Shown here one piece after another: positions 1 to 6,429 of a stretch of 10,417 nt of DNA. A program made the translations under genes and the position numbers. This stretch comes from an uncultured delta proteobacterium (GTDB lineage: Bacteria > Myxococcota_A > Polyangia > Polyangiales > Ga0077539). The first letter of the stretch is position 1. Each line of letters starts with the position of its first letter. The notes under the pieces were generated by a model. That model saw only the letters and a list, made by a program, of their open reading frames with translations, had not been told where the DNA came from and did no database searches. The DNA is taken from assembly GCA_903860995.1 (NCBI GenBank), contig CAIOSS010000351.1, forward strand, positions 1-10,417. Direction: 5' to 3'.

Positions 1-39
1 AGGGCTCGGTGACGACCCCCTGGAGGGCGAGGCTCACCG
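1..39 (+). repeat. 39-bp exact direct repeat, copy 1 (left edge)
   Basis: Bases 1-39 are identical, in the same orientation, to 572-610. Identity stops at base 40 (c here, g at 611). The window begins exactly within the repeat. The second copy encodes a conserved-looking part of the MFS transporter on the minus strand, while this copy would be read in a different frame on the plus strand in an unrelated gene. The likeliest explanation is a contig-end misassembly; a real short duplication is possible. Confidence 0.9.
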
Positions 40-364
40 CTGGCAGCCGCGGCCCGCGGAGCTCACCCTCATGGACGCGTACTGCGTGCACCGCGGCGTC
101 GAGGCCGAGGCCCCCACCGAGCGCACCTGGCTGCGCCTCTCCTTCGAGGAGCGGCGCCGGGTGTTCGACCGGCTTGGCAACGCGCACAACCCGCTCTTCG
201 AGTACGCCTGGGAGATGGTCGAGCGCGACATCGAGCAGCTCCACCTGGTGGCGTTTCGCGAGGGCGGCGACCCCTCGCTGCGGGTGTTTCCGTGGCAGGA
301 CACCGACGGTCGACCGCTGCCGCCGGGGGCGCCCAAGACGCGGCCGAGGCTGCGGCCGCGGTAG
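2..364 (+). CDS. C-terminal fragment of an unrecognised protein, possibly a 2OG-Fe(II) oxygenase-like fold (5' partial)
   Basis: The frame is open from the left edge to a TAG stop, giving about 120 codons with no start required, so this is the 3' end of a longer gene. An internal ATG at 71 lies mid-sequence and is unlikely to be the true start. From base 40 the protein reads RWQPRPAELTLMDAYCVHRG and later has RTWLRLSF and FDRLGNAHNPLF. A His followed 11-15 residues later by Arg in a beta-strand-like context resembles the distal metal-binding His and 2-oxoglutarate-binding Arg of double-stranded beta-helix dioxygenases; this is inference and no catalytic HxD is in view. The Arg-rich C-terminal tail looks disordered. 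The first 39 bases duplicate an internal piece of the MFS gene and may not belong here, so the first dozen residues are doubtful. It converges on the MFS gene with 4 bp between the stops. Confidence 0.6.
   Translation, partial: GLGDDPLEGEAHRWQPRPAELTLMDAYCVHRGVEAEAPTERTWLRLSFEERRRVFDRLGNAHNPLFEYAWEMVERDIEQLHLVAFREGGDPSLRVFPWQDTDGRPLPPGAPKTRPRLRPR
339..360. terminator. 8-bp GC hairpin between convergent genes (candidate bidirectional terminator)
   Basis: The arms cgcggccg (339-346) and cggccgcg (353-360) are perfectly complementary around the 6-nt loop aggctg. The hairpin sits over the last codons of the left-edge gene and 8 bp past the MFS stop on the other strand. There is no U-tract in either direction, so it would at best be a non-canonical terminator, and in such GC-rich DNA it may be chance. 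Confidence 0.3.
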
Positions 365-368
365 CGCG

Positions 369-1559
369 TCACCCGGTCGAGCGGGCCGCGGCGGGGTCGT
401 CGCTGGCGTACACGAGCGCGAAGGCCGCGAAGGCCACCCAGAGGGCCGCGAGGTGCGCGAGCATCCCCGCGCCGCCGAAGCGCTCGAAGAGCACGCTCGA
501 CAGGGGCGGTCCCAGCAGCATGCCCGCCGCGTAGAAGGCGTTGTAGATGGCGTTGGAGCGGCTGTAGTTCCAGGGCTCGGTGACGACCCCCTGGAGGGCG
601 AGGCTCACCGGCGAGATGGACGCCAGCGTCGCGCCCGCGACGAACACCGCGGCGGCCATGAAGCCGAAGCGGTCGAGCAGGATGAACGAGGCCGTGGTGA
701 GCGCGCCGACCACCGCGAGCGCGCGCATCACCTTGAGGTGCCCCACGCGGTCGGCCACGCGGCCCGCGACGTTGGAGAAGAGCAGCATGCCCGCCGCGAA
801 GAAGGCCGGCACGAGGATGGTCTGCTCTCGCGCGATGCCCTTCGACTCGATGAGAAACAGCGGGAGGAACAGTACCACCGAGGCCTGGAAGTACCCGTAC
901 GCGAAGGTGCCGAAGCACGAGGTCTTGATGCGCCAGAGCAGGGTCCACGCGCTCACCGGGGGGCCGTCGGCGACGGCGTCGTGGCCGTGGGTCTCGGGCA
1001 CGTCGGTGTCGAGCTGCGCGAGCACGAGGGCGGCCGCCGAGAGCGCGAGCGCCCCGGAGGCCATGAAGGCCGTGGAGGTGGGCGCGACGGTGACGATCCA
1101 GCGGGCGACGAGCGGCCCGACGACGTACCCGATGGCGACGGCGACCGCGTAGAGGCTGGTGACGTAGGCCTTGTGGTCGGCGCGGGCGCGGGACAGCAGG
1201 ATGGTCTCGCTGCTCACCCACACGCCGACGGAGAAGGCGCCGTCGAGGGAGCGCGCGGCGGCGATGGCGCCGTAGGTGTCGAGGTGCGGGAAGAGCGACA
1301 CGCACGCGGCGTAGCCGAGGAGCGAGGCGGCCAGCACGGCGCGCGCGGAGAAGCGCCGGATGAGCGCCCCCATCGGCAGCGAGAGCGCGACGATGCCGAG
1401 CGCGAACCACGCCGCGAGGGTGCCGATGTCGTGCTTGGTGAAGTGGCGCGCGTCGAGGTGCAGCGACGTGAGCGCGATGGAGACGCCGTAGCCCGCGCCG
1501 AGCAGGAGCGTGGCGCCGAAGATGACGAGGATGTTGCGGTCGCCGATGCGATGGAGCAC
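369..1559 (-). CDS. Major facilitator superfamily (MFS) transporter
   Basis: This 396-residue integral membrane protein has the length and hydrophobic periodicity of a 12-helix MFS permease; the substrate cannot be deduced. The loop 2/3 motif is degenerate (G64-ALIRRF), but loop 8/9 has a clear motif A (G266-x3-D270-R-x-G273). A polar Asp/His-rich segment at about 184-205 is the central cytoplasmic loop joining the two six-helix halves. The start is a GTG (1557-1559). Upstream in this frame there is a stop at 1614-1616 and only an ATT besides, with no clear Shine-Dalgarno. It is the last of three co-directional genes (fni, 55-aa ORF, MFS) with gaps of 44 and 54 bp, so co-transcription is plausible. 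It contains one copy of the 39-bp repeat. Drug/H+ antiport or metabolite export are both possible. Confidence 0.9.
   Translation of the reverse strand: MLHRIGDRNILVIFGATLLLGAGYGVSIALTSLHLDARHFTKHDIGTLAAWFALGIVALSLPMGALIRRFSARAVLAASLLGYAACVSLFPHLDTYGAIAAARSLDGAFSVGVWVSSETILLSRARADHKAYVTSLYAVAVAIGYVVGPLVARWIVTVAPTSTAFMASGALALSAAALVLAQLDTDVPETHGHDAVADGPPVSAWTLLWRIKTSCFGTFAYGYFQASVVLFLPLFLIESKGIAREQTILVPAFFAAGMLLFSNVAGRVADRVGHLKVMRALAVVGALTTASFILLDRFGFMAAAVFVAGATLASISPVSLALQGVVTEPWNYSRSNAIYNAFYAAGMLLGPPLSSVLFERFGGAGMLAHLAALWVAFAAFALVYASDDPAAARSTG
572..610 (+). repeat. 39-bp exact direct repeat, copy 2 (inside the MFS gene)
   Basis: This is the second copy of the repeat at 1-39. On the minus strand it encodes about residues 317-329 of the MFS transporter (PVSLALQGVVTEP), within the second half of the protein. 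It fits that gene smoothly, so this copy is probably the native one. Confidence 0.9.
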
Positions 1560-1613
1560 TGGGGCCGAAGGTACCGGGGGCGACGGGCGGTGGGGGCGAC
1601 GAATCGGCGCCGG

Positions 1614-1781
1614 TCAGACCATCGGCGGGCACTTCGCGAGGAAGCCCTCGCCGGCGCCCTTGGAGAGCACCATCAGCGGGCCCTCGCGCCAGACCGTCCA
1701 GTCGGGCCGCGGCTCGGCGGTGCGATAGAAGGACGAAGGGGCGTGGTCGGCCGGAGGTTGCGCGGTGTTCACGACCACCAT
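1614..1781 (-). CDS. Small hypothetical protein (55 aa) between fni and the MFS gene
   Basis: The frame starts at ATG 1779-1781 and ends in TGA at 1614-1616. I do not recognise the protein. It has no signal peptide or membrane segment. It is rich in Pro and aromatic residues (motifs PDWTVW and EGPLMVLSKGAGEGF) and has a single Cys at position 51. The case for a real gene is its codon pattern: about nine in ten third positions are G or C, as in the neighbouring true genes. It also fills an otherwise empty interval of 266 bp between two co-directional genes. No Shine-Dalgarno is evident. It may be a small conserved protein of the fni transcript. Confidence 0.6.
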   Translation of the reverse strand: MVVVNTAQPPADHAPSSFYRTAEPRPDWTVWREGPLMVLSKGAGEGFLAKCPPMV

Positions 1782-1794
1782 CGGTACGCCCGGT

Positions 1795-1818
1795 GGGGCC
1801 GTCGCCGCAAGCGGCCCC
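1795..1818 (-). other. Hairpin between fni and the small ORF
   Basis: Arms ggggccg (1795-1801) and cggcccc (1812-1818) can pair around a 10-nt loop; an overlapping alternative is gccgc-aa-gcggc (1804-1815). It lies just after the fni stop and upstream of the small ORF. No U-run follows, so it could be an attenuator or RNA-stability element, or chance. Confidence 0.25.
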
Positions 1819-1825
1819 CCGTGCG

Positions 1826-2878
1826 TCAGCCCCCCTGCGCGACCCAGCTCGCCAGCTCGCCCACGATCACCCGCGGCGCGCGCCGCAGGGCCGCCACGTC
1901 CGACGAGCCGGTGAGCAGCATCACCGCGCGCAGCTCGCGCTCCACGCCATCCAGATAGGCCTCCGCCCCCGCGCGGCCCCCCTCCCGGTGGGCCTTCAGC
2001 ACCGGCCGCGCGATGCCCGCCACCGTCGCGCCCAGCGCGATCGCCCGCGCCGCGTCGCCGCCGGTGAACACCCCCCCGGTGGCGATGATCGTCTCGAAGC
2101 CCGCCGCCGCCGTGATGGCCACGCTCGCGGCCGTCGGCACGCCCCAGTCCCAGAGCGCCTCGCCCAGCGCGCGCGCCCCGCCCTCCGCGCGCAGCGTCTC
2201 GACGCCCACCCACGAGGTGCCGCCCGCGCCGCTCACGTCGACGTGCTTCACGCCCGCCGCGCGGAGCTTCCTCGCCGCCGCCGCGCCGATGCCGTTGCCC
2301 GTCTCCTTGGCCACCACCGGCACGTCGAAGTCGGCCGCCATCTCGCGGAAGAACTCCACCCCCCCGCGGAAGTCCCGGTCGCCGCCCGGCTGCACGAGCT
2401 CCATCGCGGGGTTGAGGTGCACGCAGAGCGCGTCGGCCCCCACGTCGCGCACGAGGCCGCGCAGCACGTCGCGGCCCATCTGCCGCCCCTGCACCATGCC
2501 CACGTTGCCCAGCACCAGGGTGGTGGGCGCCACCTCGCGCACGGCGTAGGTCCACGCCACCTCGCCCTTGCGCTGCATCGCGCGCTGGCTGCCGAGCCCG
2601 AAGCCGTACCCGCGCGCCTCGGCGATGGCCGCCAGGTCGCGGTTGATCGCCGCCGCCTCCGCGGTGCCGCCCGTCATCGCGGCGATGAGGAGCGGGAAGC
2701 GCAGGGTCTTGCCCAGCACGGTCACCCGCGTGTCGAGCGCGTCGGCGTCGAGGTCGGGCAGCGAGTCGTGCACGAGGCGCACGCACGACAGCAGCGTGGT
2801 GGCCTCGCGGAAGCCCACGTCGCCGGTAGCGCAGAGGTCGATGTGGTCGTGCTTGCGCTGGCTGATGTCGGTGCTCAT
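1826..2878 (-). CDS. fni: Type 2 isopentenyl-diphosphate delta-isomerase (FMN-dependent)
   Basis: The 350-residue protein interconverts isopentenyl and dimethylallyl diphosphate, supplying isoprenoid precursors (quinones, carotenoids, sterol-like lipids); the family uses FMN, NADPH and Mg2+ in the cytosol. Family landmarks in order: RKHDHI at 8-13, AAMTGG at 66-71, GLGSQR at 94-99, HLNPAME at 154-160, KETGNG at 191-196, DVSGAGGTSW at 214-223 (FMN/phosphate region) and ATGGVFTGGDAARAIALGA at 266-284. The length matches the family. The family motif HLN-x-x-Q-E has Met159 in place of the usual Gln, with the following Glu160 (Mg2+ ligand) retained. The ATG start precedes a conserved N-terminus; only a weak GGAG lies about 16 bp upstream. 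It is divergent from the CAP lipoprotein gene and heads the run fni, 55-aa ORF, MFS. Confidence 0.95.
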   Translation of the reverse strand: MSTDISQRKHDHIDLCATGDVGFREATTLLSCVRLVHDSLPDLDADALDTRVTVLGKTLRFPLLIAAMTGGTAEAAAINRDLAAIAEARGYGFGLGSQRAMQRKGEVAWTYAVREVAPTTLVLGNVGMVQGRQMGRDVLRGLVRDVGADALCVHLNPAMELVQPGGDRDFRGGVEFFREMAADFDVPVVAKETGNGIGAAAARKLRAAGVKHVDVSGAGGTSWVGVETLRAEGGARALGEALWDWGVPTAASVAITAAAGFETIIATGGVFTGGDAARAIALGATVAGIARPVLKAHREGGRAGAEAYLDGVERELRAVMLLTGSSDVAALRRAPRVIVGELASWVAQGG

Positions 2879-3031
2879 GACGGTGTCGCTGGCTCCAGTG
2901 GTTGGTAGGGGGGTGACGGGTTAGCGGTGAACGTCGGGCGCGTCCAGGGCAACAAGACCCCAACGCACCGACGCGCTGGCCCCCGTCGCGTCTCGAGCCT
3001 TCGGCCCGATCGAAGGAGCAGTGGCATCGCC
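2879..3031. promoter_or_regulatory. Divergent intergenic region between fni and the CAP lipoprotein gene
   Basis: This 153-bp stretch separates two genes transcribed away from each other and so should hold promoters for both. I could not identify convincing -35/-10 pairs. A purine-rich GAAGGAG at 3012-3018 is the best ribosome-binding site, about 13 nt before the GTG at 3032. An in-frame GTG at 2927 exists, but the residues it adds are Arg-rich and would put a non-signal-like extension before the lipoprotein signal. Confidence 0.4.
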
Positions 3032-3781
3032 GTGGATGTGACCTTGTTGAAGTTCGATGCGGTCCGCAGCGCGCTCGCCCTGGCTGCGTTTGGAGTCACC
3101 GGGTGCCTCGCGTGGTTCCAGGGCGACGTCGACGCCGTCGCGATGACCCCCGACGCCGGCGCCGTCGACGCGGTCATCGAGCGGCCCGCCCCCCGCGACG
3201 CGGGTGTCGCACCCATCGACGCCACCAGCGATCGCCCGGCGAGCCCCGCCGACGGCGCCCTCGCCGCGCCCGGCGAGCCCGCCACGCGCGAGCCCTCCCT
3301 GGTGTGCGCGCAGTGGCGGGCGCTCACCGACGACCTCCCCGGCTTCGGCCGCTGGAGCGCCGGTGCGACGCCGTGCGACCCGGGCTCGCTCCCGGCGGCC
3401 ACCCGCGCGGGGGCGGTGCGGTACACCAACGCCTTCCGCTGGCTGGCGGGCCTCGCCCCGGTGCGCGACGACGACGCCCAGAGCGCCGCCGCGCAGGCGT
3501 GCGCGGTGCTCATCGAGCGCAACGGTCAGCTCCACCACACGCCCCCGATGAGCTGGACCTGCTGGTCGCAGCTCGGGTACCAGGGCACGTCGAGCAGCAA
3601 CATCACCGGCCTCCGCGGGTTTCCGATGACCGTGCGCGACGCCGTCGGGGGATGGATCGACGACAGCCGCGACCTCAGCCGCACCCTCGGCCACCGGCGC
3701 TGGATGTTGTTCCCCCCGCTCAGCGGCAGTATCGCGGCCCCTCGGAGAGCGGCGCCGCGAGGGCTCGGTAGTCGTTGTTGA
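3032..3781 (+). CDS. CAP/SCP-domain lipoprotein, apparently C-terminally truncated
   Basis: From GTG 3032 the 249-residue protein starts with a lipoprotein signal (Lys7, Arg12, a hydrophobic stretch, lipobox VTG-C25), so it should be lipidated and exported. A starting GTG at 3038 would also fit. Residues 30-85 are an Asp/Ala/Pro-rich linker. From about residue 125 comes a CAP (SCP/PR-1-like) domain: RYTNAFRWLAGLAPV, then HH168-169 with TPPMSWTCWSQLGY, SSNI (in the place of the usual GENI), a GGWIDDS helix and GHRRWMLFPPL at 220-230. The family normally continues with further beta strands after GHRRW. Here the last 19 residues (231-249) are Arg/Ala/Gly-rich and lie antisense to the end of the LNS2 gene, overlapping it by 62 bp. 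I infer loss of the C-terminal part of the domain. Bacterial CAP proteins have varied or unknown roles. Confidence 0.75.
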   Translation: MDVTLLKFDAVRSALALAAFGVTGCLAWFQGDVDAVAMTPDAGAVDAVIERPAPRDAGVAPIDATSDRPASPADGALAAPGEPATREPSLVCAQWRALTDDLPGFGRWSAGATPCDPGSLPAATRAGAVRYTNAFRWLAGLAPVRDDDAQSAAAQACAVLIERNGQLHHTPPMSWTCWSQLGYQGTSSSNITGLRGFPMTVRDAVGGWIDDSRDLSRTLGHRRWMLFPPLSGSIAAPRRAAPRGLGSRC

Positions 3782-4946
3782 GCTGACCGCCGCGGCGGTC
3801 GCCGGTGAAGCGGTAGTAGTACGCGCCGGACGCAGGGACCCCGGCGGCGTCGTAGGCCTGCGCGTCGGTGTCGGTGTTGCCGAAGCCGTACTCCACCGGG
3901 CGCCCGAGGCGCGACCGCAGGATGAGCAGCTCGTCGCGCTTGAAGGTGAAGGCCGGCGCCCCGGTGGCCCCGGTGAGGTTGAGCATCGTGTGCACGAGCC
4001 CGGAGGGGAGGGCGCGCTCGCGGGTCCACTGGTGCGTGCGGGCGGTGAGCCACTCGGGCCGCGCGGTGAGGTAGAAGATGATGAACCCGCGACGCGCGAG
4101 CGCCCAGAGGGCCTCCGGCGAGCCCGCGTTGACGGCGGGCGAGGCGCCGCCGAAGACGGTGATCCACTCGGCGGTCTCGCTCTCGGTGAGCGTGCCGTCG
4201 ACGTCGGTGACGGCGACGTGGGCGCCGGGGGACAGCACCTCGATGTACTGGTCGGCGACGGTGCGGTCGCCGCGCACGACGTAGCGGAGGCGATGGCGGC
4301 CGACGCCGAGGCGCGCGCTCTCGGGGATGGGGAAGTACACGATGCCGCCGTTGTCGACGACGCCCTCGACGGTGGCGTGGGCGCCGTCGCGGGTGGTGCG
4401 CGCCTCGCCGAGCCGCTCCCACGTGCGGCAGCCGCGGAGCAGGAAGATTTCGACGTCCTCGTCCGTGAGGTCGTCGTCGGCGGGCCCGTAGGCGAAGCGC
4501 GCGATGCCCCACTGGGCGTCGGCCGGGCGCAGGAAGAGGTCGCGACCGCGGTGACGCGCGGACCCGAGCGCGACGGTGACGCGCGTCGTGAGGTGCCGCC
4601 ACGAGGTCATCGCCGAGGGCGACGGCGCCGCGGCGTCGCAGCTCGGCGGCTCGTCGCACAAGGCCGCTCCGTCGGGCGCGACCGGCACGTCCTCGACCGC
4701 GACGGGAACGTCCTCGACCGCGACGGGCGCATCCACCGCCGTGACGGGAACGTCCGCGACGAGCGCATCCACCGCCGTGACGAGAACGTCCGCGACGCCG
4801 GCGTCCTGGTTGAGGTCTGGGATCTCGGGCAGGCGGAAGGTGTCGGTGGCAGCGTCGCGCGTCGCCCCGGGGTTGGCCTGATCGGCGCCCCCGCTGCACG
4901 CCGAGAGGGTCAACGAGAGGAGCGCCCAGGGTTTCAGGGAGGCCAT
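3720..4946 (-). CDS. Lipoprotein with LNS2 (lipin/Ned1/Smp2)-type HAD phosphatase domain
   Basis: The 408-residue protein has a lipoprotein signal with lipobox LSA-C17, then an Asp/Val/Pro-rich repetitive linker (about 40-95), an unassigned beta-rich middle domain (about 115-240) and a C-terminal LNS2/HAD domain. HAD motifs are intact: nucleophile VTDVDGT with Asp248 and Asp250, motif II YLTARPEW (Thr294), motif III Lys336 in FKRD, and motif IV GNTDTDAQAY (356-365). LNS2 is the catalytic domain of eukaryotic phosphatidate phosphatases; the bacterial versions are mostly uncharacterised, so a phosphatase acting on a lipid or other phosphate outside the cytoplasm is inference. It lies 58 bp downstream of gltA on the same strand and may be cotranscribed. 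Its last codons overlap the 3' end of the CAP gene tail to tail. Confidence 0.85.
   Translation of the reverse strand: MASLKPWALLSLTLSACSGGADQANPGATRDAATDTFRLPEIPDLNQDAGVADVLVTAVDALVADVPVTAVDAPVAVEDVPVAVEDVPVAPDGAALCDEPPSCDAAAPSPSAMTSWRHLTTRVTVALGSARHRGRDLFLRPADAQWGIARFAYGPADDDLTDEDVEIFLLRGCRTWERLGEARTTRDGAHATVEGVVDNGGIVYFPIPESARLGVGRHRLRYVVRGDRTVADQYIEVLSPGAHVAVTDVDGTLTESETAEWITVFGGASPAVNAGSPEALWALARRGFIIFYLTARPEWLTARTHQWTRERALPSGLVHTMLNLTGATGAPAFTFKRDELLILRSRLGRPVEYGFGNTDTDAQAYDAAGVPASGAYYYRFTGDRRGGQLNNDYRALAAPLSEGPRYCR
4687..4727 (-). repeat. Two tandem 21-bp coding repeats in the LNS2 lipoprotein linker
   Basis: A 20-bp core, acgtcctcgaccgcgacggg on the plus strand, occurs at 4687-4706 and 4708-4727 with a 21-bp period. 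It encodes seven-residue VAVEDVP units in the linker after the lipobox. The multiple-of-three period marks it as a coding repeat made by slippage or unequal crossover. Confidence 0.8.
4729..4800 (-). repeat. Two tandem 36-bp coding repeats in the LNS2 lipoprotein linker
   Basis: Near-identical copies lie at 4729-4764 and 4765-4800, encoding 12-residue units with TAVDA and ADVPV in the same linker. They adjoin the 21-bp repeats, so the whole linker seems built from expanded short units. Confidence 0.7.
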
Positions 4947-4982
4947 CGTGCGCGCGAATGTGACACGAGGGGCACGCGCACG
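4947..4982 (-). other. Hairpin abutting the start codon of the LNS2 lipoprotein gene
   Basis: Perfect 8-bp arms cgtgcgcg (4947-4954) and cgcgcacg (4975-4982) flank a 20-nt loop. On the minus-strand RNA the 3' arm ends directly before the ATG, occupying the place where a ribosome-binding site would be; no Shine-Dalgarno is visible. It could limit translation or act as a weak terminator after gltA, but there is no U-tract. Confidence 0.35.
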
Positions 4983-5004
4983 AAACCGCCGCGACGACGG
5001 CGCG

Positions 5005-6285
<1,281 letters not shown>

Positions 6286-6392
6286 CGGACGATTCCTCTC
6301 AAGGGATGCGGTTGCCGTTCGGGAGCGGGAGGATACGCAAAGCGCCGCGGAGGTCCATGGGGTTCCGCACGCGCGACTTCAACCATTTTCCA

Positions 6393-6414
6393 GGGGTGGC
6401 GCGATGCCACACCC
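6393..6414 (-). terminator. Candidate terminator hairpin between the vWA gene and gltA
   Basis: Arms gtggc (6396-6400) and gccac (6406-6410) with a 5-nt loop extend, after a one-base bulge at 6411, by ggg/ccc (6393-6395 with 6412-6414). It lies about 16 bp past the vWA stop in the 144-bp gap. No U-tract follows, so it is only a weak candidate. The same gap would have to hold a gltA promoter, which I could not pinpoint. Confidence 0.35.
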
Positions 6415-6429
6415 CGATCGGGTTGAAGC

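Noticed and set aside
9..1958. A very long plus-strand open frame (649 codons) over the MFS and fni genes
   Set aside because: Its product is Arg/Gly/Glu-rich low complexity with no domain, and it lies antisense to two well-recognised genes; long antisense frames are routine in GC-rich DNA.
2927..3031. Upstream extension of the CAP lipoprotein to an ATG-like or GTG start at 2927
   Set aside because: The extra 35 residues are Arg-rich and would place a non-signal segment before a good lipoprotein signal; the GAAGGAG at 3012-3018 supports the later GTG.
4687..4800. Short repeats that might suggest a CRISPR array
   Set aside because: The repeats are contiguous, have periods of 21 and 36 bp (multiples of three) and no unique spacers, and lie inside a coding linker.
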